A DNA stretch of 62,859 nt from an uncultured Prevotella sp. (GCA_945787895.1 CALZJQ010000003.1:1-62859), one strand, 5' to 3'. Shown: positions 43,582 through 54,110, counted from the first letter of the stretch. Translations and numbers: made by a program. The notes: generated by a model not told the origin, from the letters alone.

Positions 43582-43821
43582 ATGCTAAATCTGAAAATTG
43601 TATCACCAGAGAAAATAGAATTTGAAGGTGAAGTGGAAAGAGTCGTTGTTCCGGGAACAATGGGAAACTTTGAAATCCTTCATAATCATGCTCCTATCAT
43701 TTCTTCCCTTGACGCAGGAGATGTGGTCTATGAGGCTGCTGGAGAGAAGAGGGTGGTAAGGATTATCGGTGGTTTCGTTTCCGTTCAGCACAATCAGGTA
43801 GGTCTTTGCGTGGAAATATAG
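43582..43821 (+). CDS. atpC: ATP synthase F1 subunit epsilon, short form
   Basis: 79 residues, consisting only of the N-terminal beta-sandwich domain (LKIVSPEKIEFEGEVERVVVPGTMGNFEILHNHAPIISSL). The C-terminal helical hairpin, residues about 85-135 in the usual protein and able to block rotation, is absent. Short epsilon subunits are common in Bacteroidetes. The membrane protein ORF follows after nine bases at most. Confidence 0.93.
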   Translation: MLNLKIVSPEKIEFEGEVERVVVPGTMGNFEILHNHAPIISSLDAGDVVYEAAGEKRVVRIIGGFVSVQHNQVGLCVEI

Positions 43822-43830
43822 GCAGTGCGT

Positions 43831-44253
43831 ATGACAAAAGAACAGATACGAACGAATGCTGTACGTCATTTATGGATTTGCGCTTTGTCTGTCGCAGCTT
43901 TGCATGTTGCTTTAATAGTAGTGTGTAAATGCTTTGAAATCAAAGAAATCTCCATATACACCAAGGCTTCTTCATGGGCAGTGGCTTTCTCCTTCGTTGA
44001 GCTGTTTGTAGTGGTAAATATATGGAAATGGATAGCATCAAGCCATTTAGACTACCTTCCTACCTACCACACAGCCGTGTCGGGATTCAGAATGCTCCTC
44101 GTGTTGATAATACTTGGAATAATAACGATGGTCATAGGAAGAGACAACGTTGCGCCTTACGCCGTAGCATTCCTTGCTTACTATGCTGTGTTGCTCATAC
44201 TACATTCTGTCTTCTTTGCCAAGATGACTAATAAACTCTTTACAAAACAGTAA
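43831..44253 (+). CDS. uncharacterised membrane protein of the ATP synthase operon (AtpI position)
   Basis: 140 residues with about four hydrophobic helices (roughly 15-35, 50-68, 85-105, 110-130), a layout like AtpI-type assembly proteins but without recognisable sequence identity. The start could be GTG at 43825 or ATG at 43831; I chose the ATG. It sits between atpC and atpB, the position of an AtpI-type gene in related genomes. A function in rotor-ring assembly or ion access is only inferred. Confidence 0.75.
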   Translation: MTKEQIRTNAVRHLWICALSVAALHVALIVVCKCFEIKEISIYTKASSWAVAFSFVELFVVVNIWKWIASSHLDYLPTYHTAVSGFRMLLVLIILGIITMVIGRDNVAPYAVAFLAYYAVLLILHSVFFAKMTNKLFTKQ

Positions 44254-44270
44254 TTTACATCGTTTATATA

Positions 44271-45335
44271 ATGAAACATTTGAAGACGATAATTATCTTG
44301 CTGACACTCTCACTGATACCTCTTCTTTCTTTTGCCGCACATGGCAATACGACGGAAAAGGAGGGTGATGGAAGCATAAACATTCCGGAGATAGTCCTCG
44401 AACACCTTTCCGACACATACGAATGGCACATCTGTTCATATGAAGGAAAACATATCAGCATTCCACTTCCTATCATTGTGCGCAGCACTGCTACCGGAGA
44501 ATGGACTCTCTGCACGAAGGAAACTCTTCCCGGCAACTTTGAGTTCAACGAGGAAAAGCATGGCAAGATTTACGAAATAATGCCTGACGGTACGAAGGAA
44601 CGTCCAATAGACCTTAGCATTACCAAGTCCGTGGCGCAGATATGGATTGTCGTGGCTGTCCTTATTACGGTCTTTCTGACCTGCGCCCGATGGTATAAGA
44701 GGCACGACACAAAGTCGGAAGCTCCGGGAGGATTCGTAGGCTGCATGGAGATGCTTGTAATGATGATACATGACGACGTAGTCAAGGCTCTCGTGGGAGA
44801 CAAGTACTATCGTCGTTATGCTCCATATCTGCTGACAGTATTCTTCTTCATCTTCACCACTAACCTTGTAGGTCTTCTGCCTATATTCCCGGGAGGAGGC
44901 AACGTGACGGGTAATATAAACATTACTTTCTTCCTTGCCCTCTGCACCATGATAGCAGTAAACTTCAATACGAACAAGGAGTACTGGAAAGAGATATTCT
45001 GGCCTGACGTGCCTATTTTCCTAAAGGCTTATCCCGCTCCGCTCATTCCTGTGATTGAACTTGTCGGAATATTCACAAAGCCTTTTGCCCTAATGGTCCG
45101 TCTCTTTGCCAACATGATGGCTGGTCATGCTGTGATCCTGTCTTTTACCTGTATCATATTCCTCGGATGGTCTATGGGTACAGCTTACGGCATAGGACTG
45201 AACCTGTTCAGCGGACTGATGCTTCTGTTCATGAATCTCGTGGAGGTGCTGGTAGCTTTTGTTCAGGCTTACGTGTTTACCTTGCTCTCCGCAGTCTTCA
45301 TCGGACTGTCAAGGCCGGAACATCATGAGGGATAA
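44271..45335 (+). CDS. atpB: ATP synthase Fo subunit a
   Basis: 354 residues. A signal-like segment (1-23) and a polar extension of ~120 residues precede the usual helices (from about 125). The essential arginine is in LMVRLFANMMAGH (near residue 280), and the final helices carry the conserved NLVEVLVAFVQAYVFTLLSAVFI block. The N-terminal extension is typical of Bacteroidetes but its role is unknown. It forms the proton half-channels against the c-ring. Confidence 0.95.
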   Translation: MKHLKTIIILLTLSLIPLLSFAAHGNTTEKEGDGSINIPEIVLEHLSDTYEWHICSYEGKHISIPLPIIVRSTATGEWTLCTKETLPGNFEFNEEKHGKIYEIMPDGTKERPIDLSITKSVAQIWIVVAVLITVFLTCARWYKRHDTKSEAPGGFVGCMEMLVMMIHDDVVKALVGDKYYRRYAPYLLTVFFFIFTTNLVGLLPIFPGGGNVTGNINITFFLALCTMIAVNFNTNKEYWKEIFWPDVPIFLKAYPAPLIPVIELVGIFTKPFALMVRLFANMMAGHAVILSFTCIIFLGWSMGTAYGIGLNLFSGLMLLFMNLVEVLVAFVQAYVFTLLSAVFIGLSRPEHHEG

Positions 45336-45396
45336 TGCAGTAAGTGACAGAGAATAATTCCATATCATAACTTGGAAAAATTTGTATTCAACATAA

Positions 45397-45675
<279 letters not shown>

Positions 45676-45697
45676 TAATATTCAGTTTCTACATATT

Positions 45698-45772
45698 GTC
45701 ATTGCTGTTCCGAAGCCTGTTCGTCCGTCAGTTTGCGATGTTTATGGACTGTGACTTCAGAATAGCAATGAC
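45698..45772 (+). promoter_or_regulatory. large intercistronic stem-loop between atpE and atpF
   Basis: GTCATTGCTGTTCCGAAG (45698-45715) pairs with CTTCAGAATAGCAATGAC (45755-45772) over 18 positions with one G-U pair and one mismatch. It follows directly on the c-subunit gene. No T tract is present, so transcript stabilisation or attenuation is more likely than full termination. Confidence 0.6.
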
Positions 45773-45823
45773 AGAGAAGCAGAAACACAGTAACTTGAAT
45801 TGTGGTGTCAGTGACAGGAAATA

Positions 45824-46366
45824 ATGTCTGATACCCCAGAACCATTCAGAAAAATGGAGAATCTCCCATCAATATTAACCCCCGATCTTGGACTATTGTT
45901 CTGGATGCTCCTTGCCTTCCTTGTAGTATTCGGTGTCCTTGCTAAGTTCGGTTTCCCTGCCATTGTAGGTATGGTCGAGGAACGACGAAAGTACATCGAT
46001 GAAAGTCTGCAAAATGCTCATGAGGCTGCGGAAAGACTTGCAAACATACAACAGGAGAGTGAGGCAATGGTACAGAAGGCCCGCGAACAACAAGCCACCA
46101 TATTGAAGGAGGCTGGTGCGGCGAGAGATGCCATCATTGCAGAAGCTCAGAATAAGGCAAAGGCAGAAGCGGCACGTATCATTGACGAGGCACATCTCAA
46201 CATAGAGCGTGAAAAACAAGCTGCTATCAGGGACATTCGCGCTCAGGTGGCACAACTTTCTGTCCAGATTGCTGAGAAGGTGGTACGCAACAATCTTCAA
46301 AGCGATGAGCAACAGATGCAACTCATCAATCGTATGTTGGACGAGGTTCAGGTTGAAAACAAATAA
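45824..46366 (+). CDS. atpF: ATP synthase Fo subunit b
   Basis: 180 residues: one membrane helix (about 22-45, DLGLLFWMLLAFLVVFGVLAKFGFP) followed by a long charged coiled coil (about 50-170) that forms the stator stalk. The atpH gene follows after 19 bases. Confidence 0.95.
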   Translation: MSDTPEPFRKMENLPSILTPDLGLLFWMLLAFLVVFGVLAKFGFPAIVGMVEERRKYIDESLQNAHEAAERLANIQQESEAMVQKAREQQATILKEAGAARDAIIAEAQNKAKAEAARIIDEAHLNIEREKQAAIRDIRAQVAQLSVQIAEKVVRNNLQSDEQQMQLINRMLDEVQVENK

Positions 46367-46385
46367 CGTATAGGGTATTATCAAT

Positions 46386-46919
46386 ATGAATACTGGTGTA
46401 ATTTCAGTTCGCTATGCGCGTGCTCTGCTGAAGAGTGCGGACAGCACCGTGGAAAAAGATGCGGTATATGCTGATATGCAACGTCTCGCTCAAAACTATA
46501 TAGACGTGCGACAGCTGAGAACAGCCATTGACAATCCCATGTTGCCAAAACAAAAGAAAGAGGAAATCCTCTTGACGGCTTGTGGAGGTAACCCCAGTAC
46601 ACATACAACAAAATTTTTATCTCTTGTATTAAAAGAGGGTAGGGAGAACCTTATACAGTTTATGGCCAATGCTTTTGTCACACTCTACAGAGAAGAAAAG
46701 AACATGGTCACCGGACGACTCATTACAGCAGTCCCTGTCAATGACGAGACAAAAGCCAAGATGAGCCAGATGGTGGGGCAGCGAACAAAAGCCAATGTAG
46801 AGTTCCAGACGGAAGTGAACCCGGACATTATCGGTGGTTTCATCCTCGAATATGACACTTATCGTATGGATGTCAGCGTTAAGTCGCAGTTGCGTTCTAT
46901 TCTAAAGCATCTGAATTGA
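46386..46919 (+). CDS. atpH: ATP synthase F1 subunit delta
   Basis: 177 residues of the OSCP/delta type: an N-terminal helical domain (ISVRYARALLKSADS near 5-19) and a C-terminal domain with the conserved DPDIIGGFILEYDTYRMDVSVKSQLRSI-like end (here NPDIIGG...). It links the stator stalk to F1. Confidence 0.95.
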   Translation: MNTGVISVRYARALLKSADSTVEKDAVYADMQRLAQNYIDVRQLRTAIDNPMLPKQKKEEILLTACGGNPSTHTTKFLSLVLKEGRENLIQFMANAFVTLYREEKNMVTGRLITAVPVNDETKAKMSQMVGQRTKANVEFQTEVNPDIIGGFILEYDTYRMDVSVKSQLRSILKHLN

Positions 46920-46983
46920 ATGAACACTATCAGTTTATTCATTTCCCTTGCCAATTTATAACTTGTCAAATCATCTTATTCTA

Positions 46984-48567
46984 ATGGATAAAATAAAACC
47001 AAGCGAAGTATCAGAAGTGCTTTTGAGCCAACTACGTGGCATCAATGACAGCGCCAGCTTTGACGAGGTGGGAACGGTTCTCACTGTCAGTGATGGTGTA
47101 GCACGCATCTATGGTCTCCGCAATGCAGAAGCAAATGAACTTCTCGAGTTTGAGAATGGTACTATGGCTATCGTCATGAACTTGGAGGAGGATAATGTAG
47201 GATGTGTGCTTCTTGGTTCTACAAGTGGAATCAAGGAAGGACAGACTGTAAAGCGAACAGGGCGTATTGCTTCCATCCGTGTCAATGACAATATGTTGGG
47301 TCGCGTCATAAACCCTATCGGTCAGCCAATTGACGGACAGGGTCCTATAGACCTTGCCAATTCTTTTGAAATGCCTCTTGACCGCAAGGCACCGGGCGTA
47401 ATCTATCGTCAGCCAGTAAAGCAACCTTTGCAGACAGGTATCAAGGCTGTAGATTCCATGATTCCCATCGGTCGTGGTCAGCGTGAGCTTATCATTGGTG
47501 ACCGACAGACAGGCAAGACCGCAATAGCAATAGATACCATCATCAACCAAAAGGCATTCTATGATGCCGGTCAGCCGGTGTATTGCATATATGTTGCGAT
47601 AGGTCAGAAGGCATCAACTGTGGCTGCCCTTGTGCAGAATCTTAAAGAGCGTGGAGCACTTCCATATACTATCATTGTAGCAGCAACTGCCAGTGACCCT
47701 GCTGCCATGCAGTATTATGCTCCCTTTGCCGGTGCTGCCATCGGAGAGTATTTCCGTGACCGTGGTGAGCATGCGCTCGTAGTGTATGACGACTTGTCAA
47801 AACAGGCAGTAGCATATCGAGAGGTATCCTTGATTCTTCGTCGTCCTTCCGGACGTGAGGCATATCCGGGAGATGTGTTCTACCTGCATTCACGTCTTCT
47901 TGAAAGAGCTGCAAAAATCAATGAGCAGCAGGAGGTAGCTGAGCAGATGAACGACCTGCCGGAATGTCTTAAAGGCAAGGTAAGAGGTGGTGGTTCGCTC
48001 ACTGCCCTTCCTATTATCGAGACACAGGCAGGCGACGTGTCAGCATATATCCCTACAAACGTGATTTCCATTACAGACGGACAGATTTATCTTGAAAGTG
48101 ACCTGTTCAACCAAGGATTCCGTCCTGCTATTAACGTGGGTATTTCAGTGTCTCGTGTAGGTGGTTCTGCACAGATAAAGTCAATGAAGAAGGTTGCAGG
48201 AACATTGAAAATCGACCAGGCACAGTATCGTGAATTGGAAAGTTTCTCCAAATTCTCAAGTGACATGGATGCTGTAACGGCGATGACACTTGACCGTGGA
48301 CGTAAGAACAACCAGCTCCTTATTCAACCTCAGTATTCACCTATGCCTGTAGGTGAGCAGATTGCGATACTGTATTGCGGTACTCATGGTCTCATGTCTC
48401 CTGTTCCTGTAGAAAAAGTACGTGAGTGTCAGGATTCTTTCCTTGACATCATGCGCAACAGCCACAAAGATGTCATTGATTTGTTGGGTAGCGGAAAGAT
48501 AGACGATGATGCAACTGCAATTATCGAGAAAGTAATGGCTGACGTTGCAGGACAATATCAGAAATAA
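46984..48567 (+). CDS. atpA: ATP synthase F1 subunit alpha
   Basis: Non-catalytic nucleotide-binding subunit, 527 residues. Walker A GDRQTGKT is at 172-179, and the signature [24 protein letters not shown] lies further on. I chose the ATG at 46984 (Met-Asp-Lys-Ile-Lys-Pro). An ATG at 46948 would add 12 unconserved residues. The spacer after atpH is 64 bases. Confidence 0.97.
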   Translation: MDKIKPSEVSEVLLSQLRGINDSASFDEVGTVLTVSDGVARIYGLRNAEANELLEFENGTMAIVMNLEEDNVGCVLLGSTSGIKEGQTVKRTGRIASIRVNDNMLGRVINPIGQPIDGQGPIDLANSFEMPLDRKAPGVIYRQPVKQPLQTGIKAVDSMIPIGRGQRELIIGDRQTGKTAIAIDTIINQKAFYDAGQPVYCIYVAIGQKASTVAALVQNLKERGALPYTIIVAATASDPAAMQYYAPFAGAAIGEYFRDRGEHALVVYDDLSKQAVAYREVSLILRRPSGREAYPGDVFYLHSRLLERAAKINEQQEVAEQMNDLPECLKGKVRGGGSLTALPIIETQAGDVSAYIPTNVISITDGQIYLESDLFNQGFRPAINVGISVSRVGGSAQIKSMKKVAGTLKIDQAQYRELESFSKFSSDMDAVTAMTLDRGRKNNQLLIQPQYSPMPVGEQIAILYCGTHGLMSPVPVEKVRECQDSFLDIMRNSHKDVIDLLGSGKIDDDATAIIEKVMADVAGQYQK

Positions 48568-48605
48568 GGTGTCTTCACCAAAAATCTTATTCTCTTTAGC
48601 ATATT

Positions 48606-49580
48606 ATGCCGTCATTAAAAGAAATAAAAAACCGAATAGCATCTGTTCAGAGCACGCGTAAGATAACGAGTGCGATGAAGATGGTTGCATCCAGTAAACT
48701 GCATCACGCCCAGGTGATGATTGAAAACATGCTTCCATACGAGAATCTCTTGGAGTCAATGCTCAAGACTTATTTAGAGGCAGAAGTAGATGCTCGTGCG
48801 ATAATTACACGCTCCCGCGATGTAAAGAAGGCGGTGTTGATTGTATTTGCAAGTAATTCAAGCCTTTGCGGAGGTTTCAACGCAAATGTACTGAAACTGA
48901 TGCAGCGTGCAATCGACGATTACCAGAAGAAAGGTATTGAAGTTATTGTCTATCCAATAGGACGCAAGGTAAGCGAGAAAGTCAACAAACTCGGAATAAA
49001 GTCTGCCGGAACATTCAATACATTGGCAGACAAACCGAATGCGCATGATTGCATAAAAATAGGTCATGAACTGCAAAGACTCTTTGCTGAAGGAGAAATT
49101 GACTCTGTTGAGATGATATACCATCATTTCAAGAGTGCAGGCTCTCAGATTCTCCAGCATAAGAAACTGCTTCCGATAGATGTGCAGGAAGCAATGGATT
49201 ATGACCATGTGAGAGACCTTCGCAACAATGTGATTACTGCCGACTCTCAGAGTTATCTTGAAGAGCACGGAGGGCATAAAGCCCTTGACGGGGTCAGTTC
49301 CGAGTCAAAGGCAAAACCTCTCAATGACAACTATATCGTGGAACCGGACAGAGAGACCGTGCTCAAGGCACTTATCCCTCGATACGTAAATCTCATGATA
49401 TATACTGCCCTGCTTGACAGTAACGCTTCTGAGCACGCTGCGAGAATGGTAGCCATGCAGACAGCAACAGACAATGCAGATGAGCTCCTTAGGTTACTTA
49501 ACCTGCAATACAATAAGAGTCGTCAGCAGGCAATTACAAGTGAACTTCTTGATATTGTCGGTGGTTCAGTTAACAATTAG
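48606..49580 (+). CDS. atpG: ATP synthase F1 subunit gamma
   Basis: 324 residues: the central rotor shaft. The N-terminal helix MPSLKEIKNRIASVQSTRKITSAMKMVA and the C-terminal AARMVAMQTATDNADELLRLLNLQYNKSRQQAITSELLDIVGG helix are typical. It is longer than the E. coli form (about 286) because of an insertion in the globular part (around 215-250, including HGGHKALDG). It is the last gene of the operon, followed by a terminator. Confidence 0.95.
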   Translation: MPSLKEIKNRIASVQSTRKITSAMKMVASSKLHHAQVMIENMLPYENLLESMLKTYLEAEVDARAIITRSRDVKKAVLIVFASNSSLCGGFNANVLKLMQRAIDDYQKKGIEVIVYPIGRKVSEKVNKLGIKSAGTFNTLADKPNAHDCIKIGHELQRLFAEGEIDSVEMIYHHFKSAGSQILQHKKLLPIDVQEAMDYDHVRDLRNNVITADSQSYLEEHGGHKALDGVSSESKAKPLNDNYIVEPDRETVLKALIPRYVNLMIYTALLDSNASEHAARMVAMQTATDNADELLRLLNLQYNKSRQQAITSELLDIVGGSVNN

Positions 49581-49585
49581 CAAGA

Positions 49586-49633
49586 AATCAGCTGGTTTGG
49601 ATAATAGAATCAAACCAGCTGATTTTTTTATTA
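49586..49633 (+). terminator. intrinsic terminator of the ATP synthase operon
   Basis: Perfect 15-bp stem AAATCAGCTGGTTTG (49586-49600) and CAAACCAGCTGATTT (49612-49626) running into a T tract (49624-49630). Confidence 0.92.
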
Positions 49634-49650
49634 TAAAAATAAAAGAAAAT

Positions 49651-49682
49651 TTGCAGGTTTCATAAAAAACTTGTACTTTTGT
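49651..49682 (+). promoter_or_regulatory. promoter of the NhaD antiporter gene
   Basis: TTTG (49651-49654), 20 bases, TACTTTTG (49675-49682). Start near 49689, leader about 50 bases. Confidence 0.75.
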
Positions 49683-49738
49683 TGCCATAAACAGTCACAT
49701 AGTGCTTTGACAACAATTATCATTACAAAAGTCTGATT

Positions 49739-51124
49739 ATGACACTAATTATTCTAGGAATACTAATCACCGGCTATCTGCTCATAGCTACGGAAAGGCT
49801 TACCAATATCAACAAAGCCGCAGTAGCTGCATTTGCAGGTACAGTAGGTTGGGTGCTGTACATCAGTTATGGCACGGATTTCCTCATGTCAAATCATCTT
49901 TCAGGATATACAGACTTCCTCAATGGCAGCGTAACGACTTCTGATGCTGCGAAGAATTATATATGGCATGATATATTTTTGCCTTGCGTGGCAAAGTGCT
50001 CGGAGATAGTATTCTTCCTGCTTGCCACGATGACGATTGTCGAGATATTGCATAATAATGGATGCTTTGATTTCCTTGCAGTATGGTTAAGGACTCGCAA
50101 CAGTCGTGTCCTGCTTTGGAAACTTGCAGTGTTTTCATTCATAATATCTGCCAATCTTGACAATATTTCATCTACAGTAATGATGCTGACTGTCATGAAC
50201 TCCATTCTTCCCCGTACACGTGACAGGATAGTATATGGTTCCATTGTAGTAATAGCCGTGAACTTTGGAGGAGCGTTGACGGTAATCGGTGACCCCACGA
50301 CCCTTGTCTTGTGGAACAAGCAGGCCATTACTGCGACATCATACTCCCTGTCACTGCTTCTGCCCTGTCTTGTAGGTTTTATGCTTCCTACATATTTAAT
50401 CGGAAGAACATTGAACGAGACTGTACAGCTTGACCAACCGACACTGCCTTACAGAGGAGACGATACAAACCTGAATGTATGGCAGCGACTGCTGATGCTC
50501 TTTGTCGGAATAGGCGGTTTATGGTTCATTCCGACATTTCATAATATCACAAAACTGTCTCCCTTCCTTGGAGCATTCTGCGTACTCAGTCTGTTGTGGG
50601 TAGTGAATGAGGTTTTCAATCGAAACATTGTCACGGTAGGAAGAAGAATATCGAGGTCTATTCCTCAGCAGTTGCAGTATGCCATCATCCAGCTTATGCT
50701 GTATGTAATGGGAATAATGCTTGCTGTCGGGGCAGTCGAAGAAACGGGAGCACTGGCATTGTGTGGAGAGATTCTTGAGAAATATGTCGGTAATATATGG
50801 ATTATTGGTATAGCATGTACTTTTATCAGCACAATCCTTGACAATTTTGCTACCGCAATGACAATGGTTTCACTGTATGACGTCAGCGAAATAGCAAACG
50901 GAGCAAATCCGTTCACGACATCCTTGGCGGTAAATGGAGCATATTGGAAGGTGATTTCATATTGCACGGCATTGGGAAGCAGCGTTTTCGCTGTCGGCAG
51001 TATGGCAGGAATCGTTTATATGCAGACAGAACACGTAGGAATGTCATGGTATTTCAGACATGTGGGATTGAGGGTTATACTTGCAGGAAGCATAGGATTA
51101 GCTATCCTGTACCTTACGGCATGA
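49739..51124 (+). CDS. nhaD: NhaD-type Na+/H+ antiporter
   Basis: Inner-membrane antiporter of the ion-transporter superfamily, 461 residues with about 12 helices. The two inverted hairpin motifs are visible: ANLDNISSTVMML (Asp141-Asn142) with GGALTVIGDPTTL near 180, and STILDNFATAMTMVS near 370. NhaD expels Na+ (or Li+) in exchange for H+. It has its own promoter behind the ATP synthase terminator. The pfkA gene follows after 127 bases and may be separate. Confidence 0.9.
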   Translation: MTLIILGILITGYLLIATERLTNINKAAVAAFAGTVGWVLYISYGTDFLMSNHLSGYTDFLNGSVTTSDAAKNYIWHDIFLPCVAKCSEIVFFLLATMTIVEILHNNGCFDFLAVWLRTRNSRVLLWKLAVFSFIISANLDNISSTVMMLTVMNSILPRTRDRIVYGSIVVIAVNFGGALTVIGDPTTLVLWNKQAITATSYSLSLLLPCLVGFMLPTYLIGRTLNETVQLDQPTLPYRGDDTNLNVWQRLLMLFVGIGGLWFIPTFHNITKLSPFLGAFCVLSLLWVVNEVFNRNIVTVGRRISRSIPQQLQYAIIQLMLYVMGIMLAVGAVEETGALALCGEILEKYVGNIWIIGIACTFISTILDNFATAMTMVSLYDVSEIANGANPFTTSLAVNGAYWKVISYCTALGSSVFAVGSMAGIVYMQTEHVGMSWYFRHVGLRVILAGSIGLAILYLTA

Positions 51125-51251
51125 TCATCCGAAGTATCATTACATTTATCTCTCTCTTTCACATTCAAAAGGACAGATTAGCAGGTTTGTGGATATTTTC
51201 ACATTAACTCGATAAAACTAATCAATACATTTTTAAAACAGGATAAACAAC

Positions 51252-52229
51252 ATGGCAAAAATCAAGACTATTGGCATTTTGACATCAGGGGGCGATGCGC
51301 CTGGTATGAATGCGGCTATTCGTGCGGTAACACGTGCCGCCATATTCAATGGCTTTAACGTAAAAGGTATCTATCGTGGTTACGATGGATTGATAAATGG
51401 TGAGATTAAGGATTTCACGACAGAAAACGTGAGTGGTATCATCATGCAGGGAGGAACGATACTGAAGACTGCACGCAGTAATGACTTCACGACAGAAGAG
51501 GGACGTGCAAAAGCATACGAAAACCTTCAGGCTCATGGTATTGATGCCTTGGTAGTATGTGGAGGTAACGGCTCTCTGACTGGTGCCATGAAATTTGCCC
51601 AGGAACATGATTTCTGCTGCATTGGTCTTCCGGGAACGATAGACAACGACCTCTATGGCACAGATTCGACAATCGGATATGATACTACGATGAATACCAT
51701 TATGGAGTGTGTTGACCGTATTCGTGATACGGCACAGAGCCATGAGCGCATATTCTTTGTAGAGGTTATGGGACGTGATGCAGGTTTCCTTGCCCAGAAC
51801 TCTGCCATTGCTTGTGGTGCAGAAGCTGCCATAATTCCAGAAGAGCAGACAGATGACGACCAGCTTGCAGAACTGATGAAGCGTGGTTTCCGAAAGTCAA
51901 AGAAGAGTTGTATCGTCATAGTGTCAGAGAGCAAGAAATGCGGTGCAATGTATTATGCAAACCGCGTCAAGAATGAATTCCCTGACTACGATGTACGTGT
52001 CTCAATTTTGGGACATCTGCAACGTGGCGGTCGTCCGACAGCTCGTGACAGAATACTCGCAAGCCGTACTGGAGTAGGAGCAGTTGAAGCCATTATGCAA
52101 GGTCAGCGCAACGTAATGGTTGGAGTGCGCAACAATGAAGTTGTATATGTTCCATTGTCAGAGGCCATACGCTCAGACAAGCCATTTGACAAGAAATTGA
52201 TAAAAGTCCTGGAAGAATTGAGTATCTGA
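51252..52229 (+). CDS. pfkA: ATP-dependent 6-phosphofructokinase
   Basis: Phosphorylates fructose 6-phosphate to fructose 1,6-bisphosphate; 325 residues. [13 protein letters not shown] starts at 12, CGGNGS at 103-108 and PGTIDND at 127-133 with catalytic Asp131; [14 protein letters not shown] follows. Gly in the GGNGS and PGT motifs points to ATP, not pyrophosphate, as donor; pyrophosphate enzymes usually have Asp and Lys at these places. The Asn in GGNGS replaces the common Asp. A stem-loop lies after the stop. Confidence 0.95.
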   Translation: MAKIKTIGILTSGGDAPGMNAAIRAVTRAAIFNGFNVKGIYRGYDGLINGEIKDFTTENVSGIIMQGGTILKTARSNDFTTEEGRAKAYENLQAHGIDALVVCGGNGSLTGAMKFAQEHDFCCIGLPGTIDNDLYGTDSTIGYDTTMNTIMECVDRIRDTAQSHERIFFVEVMGRDAGFLAQNSAIACGAEAAIIPEEQTDDDQLAELMKRGFRKSKKSCIVIVSESKKCGAMYYANRVKNEFPDYDVRVSILGHLQRGGRPTARDRILASRTGVGAVEAIMQGQRNVMVGVRNNEVVYVPLSEAIRSDKPFDKKLIKVLEELSI

Positions 52230-52248
52230 CAAATCATTTTCAAAAAAC

Positions 52249-52289
52249 ATGCAAGTTATGTGGAGTGTTGATTACCACATAACTTGCAT
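52249..52289. terminator. stem-loop between pfkA and the convergent C_GCAxxG_C_C gene
   Basis: Perfect 15-bp stem ATGCAAGTTATGTGG (52249-52263) and CCACATAACTTGCAT (52275-52289), 11-base loop. It sits between two convergent stop codons and may serve both strands, although no T tract follows. Confidence 0.65.
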
Positions 52290-52325
52290 TAGTATTGTAC
52301 TCACTGGATTTTCACCTCGTGAAGA

Positions 52326-52814
52326 CTAAACATTTTGCTTTGGTGAATATTTCTCACAAAGATATTCCGCAAAGATACGTGCGGCACTTTCTACACTCTT
52401 GGCACATGGTCTTGTGCTGTAGTATTTCTCATTGCGCTCTTCAGGTACATGATTGTCTTTCTCAACTTTACATCCTTTCATGTCGAGAAGGTCAGCGCAG
52501 ATAATGGAACCATTTTGTTTCCTTGATCTTTCTACCAGTTTCTGAACGACGGAATAGCAATTGGCTTTTCCGTTTTTGTCATCACCGTCAGTTTGTCCTT
52601 CTTCAAGACCTATGAGAATGACCATACCTGATACAGCTCCGCATATCATTCGCATTCTTCCTACACCTCCACCAAAGCCTGCGCTGAGACGTTTTGCAGT
52701 CTCCTCGTCAATGCCATACATATCAGCAAAGGCTACAACTACTGACTGACTGCAGTTGTACCCATTGAGAAACAGCGTTACGGCTTTCTTAATTCTATCT
52801 TCGTAAATGTTGTT
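52326..52814 (-). CDS. C_GCAxxG_C_C family protein (putative redox protein)
   Basis: 162 residues from the ATG complementary to 52812-52814 (the frame also has ATGs at 52841-52844). The family pattern is seen: NCSQSVV near 20, an AGFGGGVGRMRMICGAVSGMVIL segment with the GA..G block, then further cysteines at NCYS, ICADL, MKGCK and RPCAKSVESAARIFAEYLC. The spaced cysteines suggest redox or metal binding. Function is otherwise unknown. It is downstream of a lipoprotein gene on the same strand. Confidence 0.75.
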   Translation of the reverse strand, partial: NNIYEDRIKKAVTLFLNGYNCSQSVVVAFADMYGIDEETAKRLSAGFGGGVGRMRMICGAVSGMVILIGLEEGQTDGDDKNGKANCYSVVQKLVERSRKQNGSIICADLLDMKGCKVEKDNHVPEERNEKYYSTRPCAKSVESAARIFAEYLCEKYSPKQNV

Positions 52815-52883
52815 CATATCATTAGTTAAGTAGTTGTCCATCATTTTTTATATGTGGCTTTTTTTATTCTCCACATAAAAGAA

Positions 52884-53738
52884 TTATTGTTTTAAGCTCT
52901 CTGCTGCTTTTTTATCAGCTTCCTGTGCTTTCTTAGTGGCCTCTGCATTTGCTGAAATCGCACTGCTCTTACGATGAAAGCCCATTCTCTTGTTTTTGTA
53001 GATAAGGATTAATGAGTCGTCATTCAGGGAGACATAATCGAGAGTGTCAAAAATGACTTTTTGCTTTTCCTTGCTTTCTATCCCTTCGTTGCCGTTCATT
53101 CTCGCAGATACAAGAATAAGTCTGCCATTCCAAGAAAACCATTGTTGATAGTTTTTCACTTCAGGATATTCTACAGGACTGTCATCATTGACTCCATTTG
53201 ATGTGAACACCCTTCCTACAGGTTGCGCTACATGATTACGCTTCAACGAAAAACCATATTCTCGAGGGATAAGGTACAGGGCTTTTTCAGAATCAGGCAA
53301 CTCGTTGATAGCTTGAGCCTCCATCCTTCTTCTCATTTTTGCACTCAAATTTTTGAAATCCTTGAAAGTAGGCATTACAGGATATGTCCAGGTACCTTTG
53401 ATTTGATCCAGATTGATAATCATGTCGGCAACAGTCGTGTCATTCGAATCCAGGACTATTCCCACCCAATCTCCAATCTGAGGCTTTCCTATGATTTTTC
53501 CCTTCTTTTTTGCATATATACAGGAATAGGTAACTGGGGCTTCGCCAGAAAATGGATATACTACAATAAAACTGTCAGAAGTTCCTTCGCAGGCAAGACC
53601 ATAAACCATCGAGTCGTTCTTGATTTGGTCAGTTACGTCAATTTGAAATATTTGGTTTTCGTTAGCATTCTTTTTTCCACATGAAATCATGAGGATAAAG
53701 AAAGAGATTATGATAAAGAAAGAGTTCTTGATATTCAT
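52884..53738 (-). CDS. predicted lipoprotein of unknown function
   Basis: About 284 residues. The N-terminal helix NIKNSFFIIISFFILMISC ends in a lipobox-like Met-Ile-Ser-Cys, predicting lipid attachment at Cys20. The middle contains a beta-rich region with GLACEGTSDSFIVVYPFSG and a WTYPVMP segment; the C-terminus is Lys/Glu/Ala-rich. I could not place it in a family. The ATG complementary to 53736-53738 gives the best signal; an ATG three codons earlier (53747) is possible. The family D element (53746-53847) lies directly upstream. Confidence 0.7.
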   Translation of the reverse strand: MNIKNSFFIIISFFILMISCGKKNANENQIFQIDVTDQIKNDSMVYGLACEGTSDSFIVVYPFSGEAPVTYSCIYAKKKGKIIGKPQIGDWVGIVLDSNDTTVADMIINLDQIKGTWTYPVMPTFKDFKNLSAKMRRRMEAQAINELPDSEKALYLIPREYGFSLKRNHVAQPVGRVFTSNGVNDDSPVEYPEVKNYQQWFSWNGRLILVSARMNGNEGIESKEKQKVIFDTLDYVSLNDDSLILIYKNKRMGFHRKSSAISANAEATKKAQEADKKAAESLKQ

Positions 53739-53745
53739 TTCTGCC

Positions 53746-53847
53746 ATAAGTAGGTGTGCAAATATATTATTATAACGGTAGTATTGATTGCTGACAATGC
53801 ACGGTAGGCAGTGCAAGAATCATGTATATAATTATGCACATCTACCA
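53746..53847. repeat. family D element with inverted ends
   Basis: Left end ATAAGTAGGTGTGCA (53746-53760), right end on the opposite strand TTGGTAGATGTGCATAA (53850-53834). Inside, the minus strand has TGATTCTTGCACTGCC, which matches TGATCCTTGCAATGCC in the copy at 14327-14372. The element ends eight bases before the lipoprotein start codon and occupies its leader. Confidence 0.55.
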
Positions 53848-53959
53848 AATTCCTGTAAAACGAGTGCAAACTTACACATTTTTTCGCAATTTCAGTGACG
53901 AATATGCTATTTTTGTATAATAAATTTGAAATTTCTCTGTTTTTTTATTAATTAATTAC

Positions 53960-53967
53960 TATCTTTG
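53960..53967 (+). promoter_or_regulatory. -7 element for the polysaccharide export operon
   Basis: TATCTTTG followed by CAAG. The -33 position holds TCTG, one mismatch from TTTG, at 20 bases. The start near 53974 gives a leader of about 135 bases that includes a GACGG-TAT-TCCGTC hairpin. Confidence 0.6.
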
Positions 53968-54110
53968 CAAGTCAAATGACGGTATTCCGTCGGGTATTGA
54001 ATATATACTGTTCTAAATTTTTCTTATCATAGTTGTAAGGAAAAAGACCGACATATAAACCGTACTGACAGAATCAAAGAACTTTAATCAAAAAAAACTA
54101 CCATTCATTC